Position numbers and translations under genes: made by a program. A stretch of DNA of 21,638 nucleotides from DATILL01 sp035476575 (GTDB lineage: Bacteria; Actinomycetota; Actinomycetes; Mycobacteriales; JACQDL01): NCBI GenBank assembly GCA_035476575.1, contig DATILL010000160.1, forward strand, positions 1 to 21,638, read 5' to 3'. The notes beneath the pieces are model-generated. The model had not been told where the DNA came from. It made no database searches and saw only the letters and a program-made list of their open reading frames with translations. Positions 1-7,218 of the stretch are shown here, piece by piece (position 1 is the first letter of the stretch; the number at the start of each line of letters is the position of its first letter).

Positions 1-74
1 TCAACACTCTCGGCCTGGCCACCGTGAACGTCATCGTGGCCTCCTCCGAAAGCGACATCACCAACTGCCCGTAA
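1..74 (+). CDS. 3' end of an unidentified plus-strand gene
   Basis: An open frame enters from the left edge and stops at TAA 72-74. Only 23 residues are visible, ending VASSESDITNCP. The composition is codon-biased and a strong hairpin follows 32 bases later, which is why I regard it as a true gene end. The family cannot be assigned. The Ser-x-x-Ser-x4-Cys spacing near the C-terminus resembles the core motif of class III lanthipeptide precursors, but it could equally be the tail of a secreted or other protein. Confidence 0.45.
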   Translation, partial: NTLGLATVNVIVASSESDITNCP

Positions 75-105
75 CCAGCCCAAGCCCCAGACCCTCCTGA
101 AAGCC

Positions 106-140
106 GGCCGGGCGGAGCGCCTTCGGGCCTCCGCCCGGCC
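106..140 (+). terminator. Strong hairpin terminator with C(UUCG)G tetraloop
   Basis: A perfect 12-bp inverted repeat (106-117 with 129-140) encloses a second 3-bp stem (119-121 with 126-128) capped by a C(UUCG)G tetraloop, with one bulged C at 118. It starts 32 bases after the stop codon of the partial gene. There is no clear T-tract, which is common for actinobacterial terminators. It probably ends transcription of the left-edge gene. Confidence 0.75.
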
Positions 141-397
141 CTCAGCCGAAACGTCTCACCTCTCGCCGTTGCCGTACCCGCGCATGGTGCCCTCACCGGC
201 CACGAGTCCGGTTACAGCCCCCACCGGGTCAGAACGAGACCAGCGCTCACCCCTAACCAGGGGGACCCCGAGCCGAACGCCAGCAGGTTGCCTCGGAGCC
301 GAGGACGGCGGCGCCGTACAGGCGGAGGGGGGGTAGGTACGCCGCGCCCAGAGCCGGCCGGGTTGCCGCGTACGTGCCGGTGCCGTGCGTGGTGCGG
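141..397. other. Intergenic stretch, no gene recognised
   Basis: This stretch lies between the hairpin and the 3' end of the TetR gene. Open frames here lack ribosome binding sites and recognisable domains, and one runs antisense into the TetR gene. I see no clear promoter or RNA gene. Confidence 0.5.
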
Positions 398-1153
398 TCA
401 GCCGGGTGGGGGTTTGGTGTGTCGTGCCTGCTCCAACCCGTCGATGAGGATGTTGAGGCCGGAGGTGAACCGTTCGGCGCGGTTGTCCAGCCAGACGTGC
501 TCGCCGAGGGCGGCTAGGGTGGGGAAACGGTCATCGGGCAGCGACCGGAAGAACTCGTGAAGGCGGGTTCTGGTTGCCGCGTCCCGGACCCGCTGCTCGT
601 TGACCGACGTGCGGGTGTCGCTGACCTCAAAGCCGATGGTGTAGTCGACGATCAGGAAGAACGCCAGACCGGCCTCGCGGTGAGCGAACCCGGCGGTGTG
701 CAGCGGCAGCAGGAAAGCCTCGGCCACGGCAAGAGAGTGCGGCCCGAGCGGGTCACGTGTCTTGAGCAGGCCGGCGACTCCGGGATGGGCCTGCAGGACG
801 TTCTGCAACCGGTGGGCGAGCAGCCTGATCTGCTCGGTCCAGGGCAGGGCAGGGTCGAGGTGGCAGTCGACCTCACTGAGCACACCGTCCACGACAAGGT
901 CTCGAAGCTGCTCCTTGCCCCGTACGTGGCGGTACAGCGCACCGGGGACCACCCCTAGCCGCGCCGCCAGAGCACGCATGGTCAACGCCTCGACGCCCTC
1001 CTGGGCGATCAGGGTGAGCGCCTCGGCGACCACCCGCTCGCGGGTGAGGGTGCGGCGGCGTTGGTCCTCGGCCTCCTCGGCGCTGAACCACAGCGTACGA
1101 ATGGCTTCGGAGCTGACGCGTCTGCCGGGCGGCGCCGGCTGCTGCTCCTGCAC
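398..1153 (-). CDS. TetR-family transcriptional regulator with TetR-type C-terminal domain
   Basis: A 251-residue DNA-binding repressor candidate. The N-terminal helix-turn-helix lies around residues 40-83 and includes LTMRALAARLGVVPGALYRHV, typical of TetR proteins. The remainder matches the all-helical ligand-binding TetR_C type in length and hydrophobic pattern. I chose the GTG at 1153 because GGGGAG (1160-1165) sits 6 bases upstream. The frame stays open to an ATG at 1423, but that would swallow the divergent promoter region and run antisense into the Hsp20 gene. The gene is divergent from hsp20 and its probable operator overlaps both promoters, so it may control itself and the chaperone. 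The ligand is unknown. The family call is secure; the target is inferred from position. Confidence 0.85.
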   Translation of the reverse strand: MQEQQPAPPGRRVSSEAIRTLWFSAEEAEDQRRRTLTRERVVAEALTLIAQEGVEALTMRALAARLGVVPGALYRHVRGKEQLRDLVVDGVLSEVDCHLDPALPWTEQIRLLAHRLQNVLQAHPGVAGLLKTRDPLGPHSLAVAEAFLLPLHTAGFAHREAGLAFFLIVDYTIGFEVSDTRTSVNEQRVRDAATRTRLHEFFRSLPDDRFPTLAALGEHVWLDNRAERFTSGLNILIDGLEQARHTKPPPG

Positions 1154-1159
1154 CGCGTT

Positions 1160-1165
1160 CTCCCC
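1160..1165 (-). promoter_or_regulatory. Ribosome binding site that fixes the TetR start
   Basis: GGGGAG on the minus strand, 6 bases ahead of GTG 1153. No in-frame start further upstream has comparable spacing, so this decides the 251-residue form. Confidence 0.55.
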
Positions 1166-1175
1166 AGGGGCCACG

Positions 1176-1204
1176 TTGACTGTGAACGCTGTACACGCTA
1201 CCGT
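1176..1204 (+). promoter_or_regulatory. Predicted promoter of hsp20
   Basis: TTGACT (1176-1181), a 17-bp spacer and TACCGT (1199-1204) form a good housekeeping-type promoter on the plus strand. Transcription would start near 1211, leaving a leader of about 80 bases before the Hsp20 ATG. The spacer contains the imperfect palindrome GTGAACGCTGTACAC (1182-1196), so a repressor bound there would block this promoter. Confidence 0.55.
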
Positions 1205-1229
1205 GAACATAACGGCTCGACAAGTGAAC
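1182..1229. promoter_or_regulatory. Three GTGAAC direct repeats at exact 21-bp spacing (putative operator)
   Basis: GTGAAC occurs at 1182-1187, 1203-1208 and 1224-1229, each start exactly 21 bp after the previous one, i.e. two helical turns. The first copy is also the left half of the palindrome GTGAACGCTGTACAC. The array covers both predicted promoters, making it the natural binding site for the adjacent TetR protein. Binding itself is inferred. Confidence 0.5.
1195..1223 (-). promoter_or_regulatory. Predicted promoter of the tetR gene, overlapping the hsp20 promoter
   Basis: On the minus strand TTGTCG (1223-1218) is followed by a 17-bp spacer and TAGCGT (1200-1195). Its -10 overlaps the -10 of the divergent hsp20 promoter by two bases, so the two promoters face each other over the same DNA. 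The start would be near 1188, giving a leader of about 35 bases to GTG 1153. Confidence 0.45.
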
Positions 1230-1292
1230 GCATTTCTCTCATCTGGGACCCGCGTTTGTACCGAACCGTCGACCACTGGACAAGGAGCCGAA

Positions 1293-1781
1293 ATGGTGAT
1301 CATGACGCGCTGGGACGCCTCCCATGATCTGCGCGCCGCGCAGAACCGGATGTACCAGATGATGTTCTTCGCCGCAGCACGCGGCCAAGCCGTGCCGCCG
1401 TCCCGCACCGGCACGACCAGCACCCCGGCCAGGGCACCTGCGGTCGATTTCTCCGAGCGCGAGGACGCCTACCTCGTGACGGCCGAACTACCCGGAGTCA
1501 AGGTCGACGACCTAGAGATCTCCTACCACGACGGCCAGCTCACCATCCAGGGCCAACCCCGCTCGGCTCAGGACACAGGACCACAGCAGTCCCCCACGCG
1601 TGAGCGCCGCTACCGTCCCTTCCACCGCTCGATCACGCTACCCCCGCAGGTGCAGGCAGACGCGATCAGAGCATCGGCGGCAGACGGCGTACTACAGGTC
1701 GTGGTGCCCAAGCAGGAGGCAGCCAAGCCCACCCGCATCAAGGTGAACGCAGACCCAGCCCCGACCGCTGCCACCGCGTAG
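1293..1781 (+). CDS. Hsp20/alpha-crystallin family small heat-shock protein
   Basis: A 162-residue ATP-independent holdase chaperone that binds unfolding proteins in the cytoplasm. The alpha-crystallin domain spans roughly residues 48-143, with AELPGVKVDDLEISYHDGQ (64-82) and the conserved ADGVLQVVVPK near 130-140. A C-terminal I-x-V motif (149-151) fits the tail that docks between subunits. The ATG at 1293 has AAGGAG (1282-1287) five bases upstream. Length is normal for the family. The neighbouring divergent TetR gene and GTGAAC repeats suggest TetR control; I see no HspR-type HAIR element or CIRCE element upstream. Confidence 0.92.
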   Translation: MVIMTRWDASHDLRAAQNRMYQMMFFAAARGQAVPPSRTGTTSTPARAPAVDFSEREDAYLVTAELPGVKVDDLEISYHDGQLTIQGQPRSAQDTGPQQSPTRERRYRPFHRSITLPPQVQADAIRASAADGVLQVVVPKQEAAKPTRIKVNADPAPTAATA

Positions 1782-2292
1782 GACAGCACCCAGACAGGCA
1801 GCACCCGAGCCGGTGGCCTTCACCCGGCGCCGAGCCAAGGGCACCTCACGCCGACGCTACCGGATGTGAGGCTACCGTCGTCGACGGTGTGTTGGCCGAG
1901 TCGCGGCCGTGTTTACCGCGTCGGACCGGAGTCGGGCGGTCGGCCCGGTTTATGCCGGATCTATGACGGTGTCCCCGGGTGCGTCGTGCTGTCCGCGGCT
2001 GCGCCCGGGACAGGCCAGTCGTGGACGGGCAGGCAGACCGACAAGGCGGCTGCCACGGAGGACCAGCGCTGCCCCCGCGCCGGGCAGCAACAGTGTCCGG
2101 TCGGCGTTCAAGAAACCACAGCATGAACTCCCCGGTCCAACATCCTCACATGCCGCCGGGTGGGGTGCGAGACAAGGTGCTAGCGACTCGCGCCGGTTGG
2201 GTGACGCGCGGAGTGGCTCAGGCACCTGGTGCATTACGCTCCCCTAGCCGCTATGTACGGTGTGTTCGGCACGCGGAAGTCGAGGCCGTGAC
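1782..2292. other. Long intergenic stretch without a credible gene
   Basis: About 510 bases with only short frames on both strands. None has a good ribosome binding site, a recognisable domain or consistent third-position GC bias. A weak inverted repeat (about 1811-1829) just after hsp20 could help end its transcript. Otherwise I see nothing definable. Confidence 0.5.
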
Positions 2293-2714
2293 ATGGACAG
2301 CGACTTCATGACCCCGGCGAGAACCCCGGGGCGGCTGGCCCGGCTGGACACCCTGGGTTGCCTGGCTGGGTGCCGCCTTGGCTTTCCTGTCGAATGCCGT
2401 CGGCCTGCTGGATTTCGCGACCAACCACCGACTCATCCTGTCGTTGGTCACCGGAACGCTGGCCGTTGTGGTCGGTGGGTTCTGGCTGGTGCGCCTGTTC
2501 ATGGCAGGGGAGTCAGGCCGCATAGACACGGCGATGTTCGCGGTCAACCTTGCGATATATACCTCAAGGCGCGGCTCCCCGGTCCGCCGGGCGCCCATGT
2601 CCTCACCGCGGTCGTCGCTCCGCCGAGGTAGCCGCGGCGATCCGGAACGCACCTGAGCTGCGTACCATCCCGCCCGGCGTCTTGGCGTCCACGGAAGTGA
2701 TCGTGTACCGGTGA
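2293..2714 (+). pseudogene. Frameshifted remnant of a small two-helix membrane protein
   Basis: A coding signal hops between frames here. It starts at ATG 2293 (GAGG seven bases upstream) with MDSDFMTPARTPGRLARLD. It shifts near 2340 to a frame encoding two hydrophobic segments (AWLGAALAFLSNAVGL and SLVTGTLAVVVGGFWLVRLF). It then shifts near 2560 to LKARLPGPPGAHVLTAVVA, and finally near 2625 to AAAIRNAPELRTIPPGVLAS, ending at TGA 2712-2714. Each piece has high GC at third positions. Stitched together they make one plausible protein of about 140 residues. The simplest reading is a decayed gene with about three frameshifts; sequencing errors are an alternative. I do not recognise the family. 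Confidence 0.4.
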
Positions 2715-2886
2715 GCGGGGTCCTCAACTGTCCTACCGGCTGCCTACCCCTCCCGCGCCGGTACCGCGCGGCGGTGCTACCGGTTCTGCCGCCGTGATCG
2801 CCGTGAGACCGCGGTGCCGCGCGTCGGTGCTGGGCTTCGCCAGCGGCGACGCCCTGGCCGTCAGCCCGTTGCCTGGTCGGCCTCGC

Positions 2887-3282
2887 TCAGCGCGGATCCG
2901 CACCCGACAGGTCATCGACCTCCCCAAGGTCACCGACGAGCTCGTCCGGGGCACGCATCCGCCACGCGTCGGTCACCAGCTCCGCGAGGCGCTGGACGTC
3001 CACCTCTGCCAGCCGCAGCATCACCAGCGGCCAGCCGTCGTAGCCGGGGGTGGTGAAGAAGATCTCAGGCTCACCGAGAAGCAGAGCCTGCTTTTCCGCC
3101 TCGTCACCGACGAACAGCACGGCGATGTCGGTCCGGACACGCCGCGGCCTGCCCGGCCTGCGCTCGGGGTAGGACCAGACGAACCCCTTGTCGGCCACCC
3201 GAAAGTCAAAGCCGTCGCTGTCGACCTCCACCACATGAGGCAGGGCCAGCGCCAGCCGGCGTACGTCATCGGCGTCAGCCAT
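2887..3282 (-). CDS. MmcQ/YjbR-like family protein
   Basis: A 131-residue protein resembling the MmcQ/YjbR (CyaY-like fold) group. It opens with ADDVRRLALALPHVVE, a usual N-terminus of that family, followed by a beta-rich core with WSYPERRPGR and FFTTPGYDGWPLVMLRL. The biochemical role of these proteins is poorly defined; DNA binding has been suggested for some. The ATG at 3282 is chosen because GGAGGAG (3288-3294) lies five bases upstream; ten further codons are open before it. It lies downstream of the biosynthetic operon on the same strand but beyond a hairpin and a 259-bp gap, so it is probably an ordinary housekeeping-type neighbour rather than part of the pathway. Confidence 0.75.
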   Translation of the reverse strand: MADADDVRRLALALPHVVEVDSDGFDFRVADKGFVWSYPERRPGRPRRVRTDIAVLFVGDEAEKQALLLGEPEIFFTTPGYDGWPLVMLRLAEVDVQRLAELVTDAWRMRAPDELVGDLGEVDDLSGADPR

Positions 3283-3515
3283 CGAGACTCCTCCGGATCG
3301 CGCCACCCACACACCGACAGGCTAGGCGCCGGTGCCCTCGAACCTACGGCCAACCCGGCCACCAGCAACGCCCGTCATGCTGCTGATCGGGCCTTGAGGC
3401 AGTCGGGCAGCCGACTTCGGTCACGTCGGCCCGACGTAACCGAGGGTGACAGATCGGGCCTGCGTTCGAGCTGCGGCGGAGCCAGTTATGGCCGGGCGGG
3501 GCCATTGAGGACTGT

Positions 3516-3535
3516 CCCGGCCAGGGTCGGCCGGG
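3516..3535 (-). terminator. Hairpin just after the biosynthetic operon
   Basis: A perfect 7-bp inverted repeat (CCCGGCC 3516-3522, GGCCGGG 3529-3535) with a 6-base loop begins six bases beyond the stop codon of the carboxyltransferase gene. It lacks a T-tract but is well placed to end the long minus-strand operon. Confidence 0.45.
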
Positions 3536-3541
3536 CCGGCA

Positions 3542-5140
3542 TCAGAGGGGGATGTTGGTATGCTTCCTCGCCGGTGGGAGCACCCGCTTGTTCCGCAGCG
3601 CCCGCAGCGCCTTCACCACGGTCGCCCTGGTCTCGGACGGGGCGATCACGTCGTCGACGCAGCCACGTTCGGCAGCGATGTACGGGCTGGTGAGGCGGTC
3701 CCGGTACTCCGCGGCCAGCGTCCGCCGTTCCTGCTCGGGGTCCTCCGCCCGGGCGAGCTCCCGACCGAACAGCATGTCCACTCCCCCACGGTCACCCATC
3801 ACGCCGATCTCCGCTGTTGGCCAGGCAAAGCAGAGGTCCGCACCCAGCTCCTTCGAGCCCATCACCGCGTAGCCGCCGCCGAAGGCCTTGCGGGTGATCA
3901 CGGTGACCTTCGGGACGGTCGACTCGATGTAGGCGAAGCCGAGCTTGGCACCGCGGCGGATGATCCCGCCGTGCTCCTGCACGACGCCGGGCAGGAAGCC
4001 GGGCACGTCGACCAGGGTCAGGATCGGGATGTTGAACGCGTCGCAGAACCGCACGAACCGGGCGGCCTTCTCGGCGGCGTCGATGTCGAGCGAGCCAGCG
4101 AGATGGAGCGGCTGGTTGGCGACCACCCCGACGGTGCCGCCCTCGATCCGGGTGAAGCCACAGAGAATGTTGCGCGCGAACTCGGGCTGGATCTCCAGCA
4201 GCTCGCCGTCGTCCACCACATGCTCGATCACGTCGTGCATGTCATAGCCCTGCTCCGGCAGGTCCGGGACCAGGGTGTCCAGCTCGGCGTCGCGGTCGGT
4301 CACGGCTAGGTCCGGCTCAACCCGGTACCGCGGTGCCTCGTCCAGGTTGTTGCTCGGCAGGTAGGACAGCAGGTCCCTGACATAGCCGATGGCGTCCTGC
4401 TCGTCATCCGCCATGTAGTGCGCGTTGCCGGACCGGCTGGCGTGCACCCTGGCACCACCGAGCTCCTCGAGGCCGACCGCCTCACCGGTGACGGACCTGA
4501 TCACGTCCGGTCCGGTGACGAACATGTGCGACGTCCGGTTCACCATCACCACGAAGTCGGTCGCGGCCGGGGTGTAGACCGCACCGCCCGCGCACACGCC
4601 CATGATCATCGAGATCTGCGGGATCACGCCCGAGGCGGTGACCACCCGCCGGGCAACCTGGCCGTAGGCCGACAGGGCGAGCACCCCCTCCTGGATCCGG
4701 GCCCCGCTGGAGTCGATGATGCCGATCACCGGGCAGCCGGTGGCCATCGCCAGGTCGAGGAGCTTGCCCACCTTGACCCCGAACACCTCGCCGACGCTGC
4801 CGTTGAACGAGGTGACGTCCTGCGCGTAGACACACACCTGGCGACCATCGACGGTGCCGAACCCGGTGATCACGCCATCACCGAGCGGGCGCTTGGCATC
4901 GACGCCAAAGTTCACCGAACGGTGCCGGGCAAACGGGTCGGTCTCCACGAAGGAGTCGCTGTCCAGCAGCAGGTCGACGCGTTCGCGCGCGGTGAGCTTG
5001 CCCAGCACGTGACGCCGGCGGGCCGCCCGCGGCGATCCGGGCTCGCGGGACTCCAGCCGGCGTTGCCGGAGGTCCGCCAGCTTCTCCGCGGTTGACGGCC
5101 GCGGGACGGGCACCGGGTCGGGATCGGGCTGGGCGGTCAC
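3542..5140 (-). CDS. Acyl-CoA carboxylase, carboxyltransferase (beta) subunit
   Basis: A 532-residue PccB/AccD-like protein that transfers CO2 from carboxybiotin to an acyl-CoA, giving a malonyl-CoA-type extender unit. Both oxyanion-hole regions are present: SSGARIQEGV (144-153) and FGGGYAVMGSK (420-430). Length is normal for the family. The GTG at 5140 overlaps the stop of the FMN reductase gene (GTGA) and has GGAG seven bases upstream; a longer open frame reads antisense-like through that gene and is not used. No biotin carboxylase/BCCP alpha subunit is in the window, so it would borrow one from elsewhere. The residue corresponding to the PccB specificity position (Asp422 in the Streptomyces enzyme, by motif alignment) is Ala425 here, so the acyl-CoA substrate may not be propionyl-CoA. 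Confidence 0.92.
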   Translation of the reverse strand: MTAQPDPDPVPVPRPSTAEKLADLRQRRLESREPGSPRAARRRHVLGKLTARERVDLLLDSDSFVETDPFARHRSVNFGVDAKRPLGDGVITGFGTVDGRQVCVYAQDVTSFNGSVGEVFGVKVGKLLDLAMATGCPVIGIIDSSGARIQEGVLALSAYGQVARRVVTASGVIPQISMIMGVCAGGAVYTPAATDFVVMVNRTSHMFVTGPDVIRSVTGEAVGLEELGGARVHASRSGNAHYMADDEQDAIGYVRDLLSYLPSNNLDEAPRYRVEPDLAVTDRDAELDTLVPDLPEQGYDMHDVIEHVVDDGELLEIQPEFARNILCGFTRIEGGTVGVVANQPLHLAGSLDIDAAEKAARFVRFCDAFNIPILTLVDVPGFLPGVVQEHGGIIRRGAKLGFAYIESTVPKVTVITRKAFGGGYAVMGSKELGADLCFAWPTAEIGVMGDRGGVDMLFGRELARAEDPEQERRTLAAEYRDRLTSPYIAAERGCVDDVIAPSETRATVVKALRALRNKRVLPPARKHTNIPL

Positions 5141-5760
5141 CGGGCCGCTCCGGCCACCTGGCCGACCGCGCGGTATGCGCGGAACGCGCTGGCGAGCTCG
5201 ACCACCTGCCGGCCTACGACGTCCAGCGCGCCGGCCGCCCGGCTGTGCTGGCCGGCGCGATCGGGGTCGAACGGCCCGTCGCTGGTGTTCAACGTGACGC
5301 CGAGCGGGGTCGGCCAGCCGCGCAACGCGTGCACGATCGACCGCAGCGCGGTGAGCGTGGTGCCGCAGGCCTGCCACCCGGCCGCCGTCACGATGCAGCC
5401 GACCGCCCTGCCGTCCAGGTAGGGGCGCGGGTCGTCGCGCAGGTCCTCGAGGTAGTCCAGGGCGTTCTTCACCATGGCCGAGACGCCGGCATGGTAGCTG
5501 GGGCTGGCGATGATCACGCCGTCCGCGGCGCATACGGCGTCGAGCATGTCGGCAACGTCCGCGCACCGCTCGGCGCACCCCGGCCGGAACAGCGGCAACG
5601 TGCCGAGAAACCCGCCGCCGAACAGCCGGACCCTGGCCCCGGAGCACTCGGCACCGTGCAGGGCGACCCGGAGCGCCCGCTCGGTGCTGGACCGGAAGGT
5701 CCCGGTCCCGCCGATGCCCACGACGAACGGCGGGGGGACCCCGGCCGGGTCAGCCGCCAT
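5137..5760 (-). CDS. NADPH-dependent FMN reductase, flavodoxin-like fold
   Basis: A 207-residue flavin reductase. GGTGTFRSST (residues 17-26) is the phosphate-binding loop, and SPSYHAGVSAMVKNALDYL matches the conserved SPxY...KNxxD segment of the FMN_red family. These enzymes use NAD(P)H to make free reduced FMN. The ATG at 5760 overlaps the MbtH-like gene by 11 bases and has no strong ribosome binding site, so it is probably translated by coupling. Its stop overlaps the carboxyltransferase start. Within this operon the obvious customer for reduced FMN is the luciferase-like monooxygenase domain inside NRPS 2; that link is inferred from co-transcription and from the known needs of such enzymes. 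Confidence 0.88.
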   Translation of the reverse strand: MAADPAGVPPPFVVGIGGTGTFRSSTERALRVALHGAECSGARVRLFGGGFLGTLPLFRPGCAERCADVADMLDAVCAADGVIIASPSYHAGVSAMVKNALDYLEDLRDDPRPYLDGRAVGCIVTAAGWQACGTTLTALRSIVHALRGWPTPLGVTLNTSDGPFDPDRAGQHSRAAGALDVVGRQVVELASAFRAYRAVGQVAGAAR

Positions 5761-5950
5761 GCCGGAGGCTGGCTGGGCGCATGTCGGTCCACACCGTGTC
5801 GATGTGGGCGAGGCAGTCCTGCCTCGGGCCGGCGAAGCCCTCGGCCCGCCAGCCCGGCGGGACCGGCATCGTCCTCGCCCAGATCGAGTACTGCTCCTCG
5901 TCGTTCAGGACGACGATGTACTCCTCGGGCGCGGCGGTCGTGTCGCTCAT
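5750..5950 (-). CDS. MbtH-like protein
   Basis: A 66-residue chaperone-like partner of NRPS adenylation domains, which often need it for solubility and activity. The family signature is clear: EEYIVVLNDEEQYSIW (9-24), then PPGW (31-34), then CLAHIDTVWTDMRP (46-59) with the conserved Trp and Asp residues. Start ATG 5950 has AAAGGA six bases upstream. It sits 17 bases after the amidohydrolase gene and overlaps the FMN reductase gene by 11 bases, inside the operon. Its likely partners are the three adenylation domains of the two NRPS proteins. Confidence 0.95.
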   Translation of the reverse strand: MSDTTAAPEEYIVVLNDEEQYSIWARTMPVPPGWRAEGFAGPRQDCLAHIDTVWTDMRPASLRHGG

Positions 5951-5967
5951 CGGGTGTCCTTTCCTCG

Positions 5968-7203
5968 CTACTTGCGGGTGTCCTTGACGATCTCGCCGCC
6001 CTTGACCACGAGCACGACGCGGGCCGGGTCGTCGAACAGCTCGGGCTCGGTGAGCGGGTCGAAGTCGACCGCGACCAGGTCGGCGTACTTGCCCGGCTCG
6101 ATCGAGCCGAGCTGGTCGGCCACCCGCATGATCTTCGCGTTGACCGAGGTGGCCGACACGATCGCGTCCATCGCGCCGATCACCTCGGCCTTGAGCGCGA
6201 TCTCCAGGCCACGCCGGTTCTGCCGTGGCCCGATCAGGTCCGAGCCGGAGCCGACCAGCACCCCGGCCTCGCGTGCGGCCAGCAGGCCGTCGATCATGCC
6301 CCGCATGGTGTCGCCGACCCGGTCGCGGACCTGCGGCGGCAGCCCGAGCTGCTCGAAGTTGTCCACCATCACCTTGGCGATGGTCAGGGTGGGCACCAGA
6401 TGCACGTTCCTGGCGGCCATCATGGCCGCGGTCTCCTCGTCGATGCCGGTGCCGTGCTCGACGCATCCCACCCCGGCCTCGACCGCGTTGTGGATGCCGG
6501 CGACGTTGTGCGCGTGCACGGTGACGTAGGTGTGCCGCGCCGTGGCCTCCTGCACCGCGGTGGCGATCTCCGCCACGGTGAACTGGGTGTCCGACAAGGA
6601 GTCCGCGATGGACACGACCCCGCCGGTCACCGGCATCTTGAGGAAGGTGGCACCCTGGCGAAAACACTCCCTGGCGGCCTTGCGCACCTCGTCGCAGCCA
6701 TCGGAGGTCCGGCCGACCGCGGTCAGCCCGCGCACCCGGAAGTGGAAGGTCTCATCCGGCGGCAGGAACGGCGAGCCGAGGTGACCGTGCCCGCCGCACT
6801 GCACCAGCGGCGACGCGCAGGCCCAGATCCGCGGGCCGGGCACCAGGCCGCGGCCGACCGTACGCAGGACGCCGTGGTCGATGCCACCGCAGTCGCGCAC
6901 CGTGGTGAAACCGGCGTCGACGGTCTCGCGCAGCGTACGGAAGATGTCCGCCGCCCGCTCCGCGATGGACAGCTCCATGTTCAGCACCGCACGCATCTCG
7001 CTGGAGTGTCCGATGTGGACATGGGCGTCGATGAGACCGGGCAGCAGGGTGAGCCCGCTCAGGTCGACCACGTCGGTGTCGGACGGCGTCGTACGCACGT
7101 CCAGCCCGGTGATCCGGCCGTCGTCGAGGAGCACCGAGCCGGCCGGCACGGGGTCGCCGCCCAGCCCGTCGATGACGGTCGCCCCGGTCAGCAGCACAGG
7201 CAT
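5968..7203 (-). CDS. Metal-dependent amidohydrolase (imidazolonepropionase/Xaa-Pro dipeptidase-like)
   Basis: A 411-residue TIM-barrel hydrolase. The metal ligands typical of the superfamily are visible: HVH in DAHVHIG, the lysine in FLKMPVTGG (a likely carbamylated bridging Lys), His in TVHAHN, His in VEHGTGID and Asp in GSGSDLIG. Close relatives cleave cyclic amides or dipeptides ending in proline; the true substrate cannot be read from sequence. No signal peptide is evident, so it should act in the cytoplasm. Start ATG 7203 has GGAGGGAG upstream. It follows the PKS gene by only 15 bases, so it belongs to the operon. Possible jobs are trimming or cyclising the peptide product, removing a protecting group, or clearing stalled intermediates. 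Confidence 0.88.
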   Translation of the reverse strand: MPVLLTGATVIDGLGGDPVPAGSVLLDDGRITGLDVRTTPSDTDVVDLSGLTLLPGLIDAHVHIGHSSEMRAVLNMELSIAERAADIFRTLRETVDAGFTTVRDCGGIDHGVLRTVGRGLVPGPRIWACASPLVQCGGHGHLGSPFLPPDETFHFRVRGLTAVGRTSDGCDEVRKAARECFRQGATFLKMPVTGGVVSIADSLSDTQFTVAEIATAVQEATARHTYVTVHAHNVAGIHNAVEAGVGCVEHGTGIDEETAAMMAARNVHLVPTLTIAKVMVDNFEQLGLPPQVRDRVGDTMRGMIDGLLAAREAGVLVGSGSDLIGPRQNRRGLEIALKAEVIGAMDAIVSATSVNAKIMRVADQLGSIEPGKYADLVAVDFDPLTEPELFDDPARVVLVVKGGEIVKDTRK

Positions 7204-7218
7204 CGCTTCTCCCTCCGC

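Noticed and set aside
1154..1423. Longer TetR start at 1423 or ATG 1210
   Set aside because: These starts would lie within the divergent promoter region and in the antisense of hsp20. GTG 1153 has the better ribosome binding site.
2251..2727. Minus-strand frame of 158 codons
   Set aside because: It is antisense to the membrane-protein remnant, without motif or ribosome binding site.
5141..5647. Upstream extension of the carboxyltransferase frame
   Set aside because: It is an Arg/Gly-rich shadow of the FMN reductase gene. GTG 5140 gives the normal family length and a GTGA overlap.
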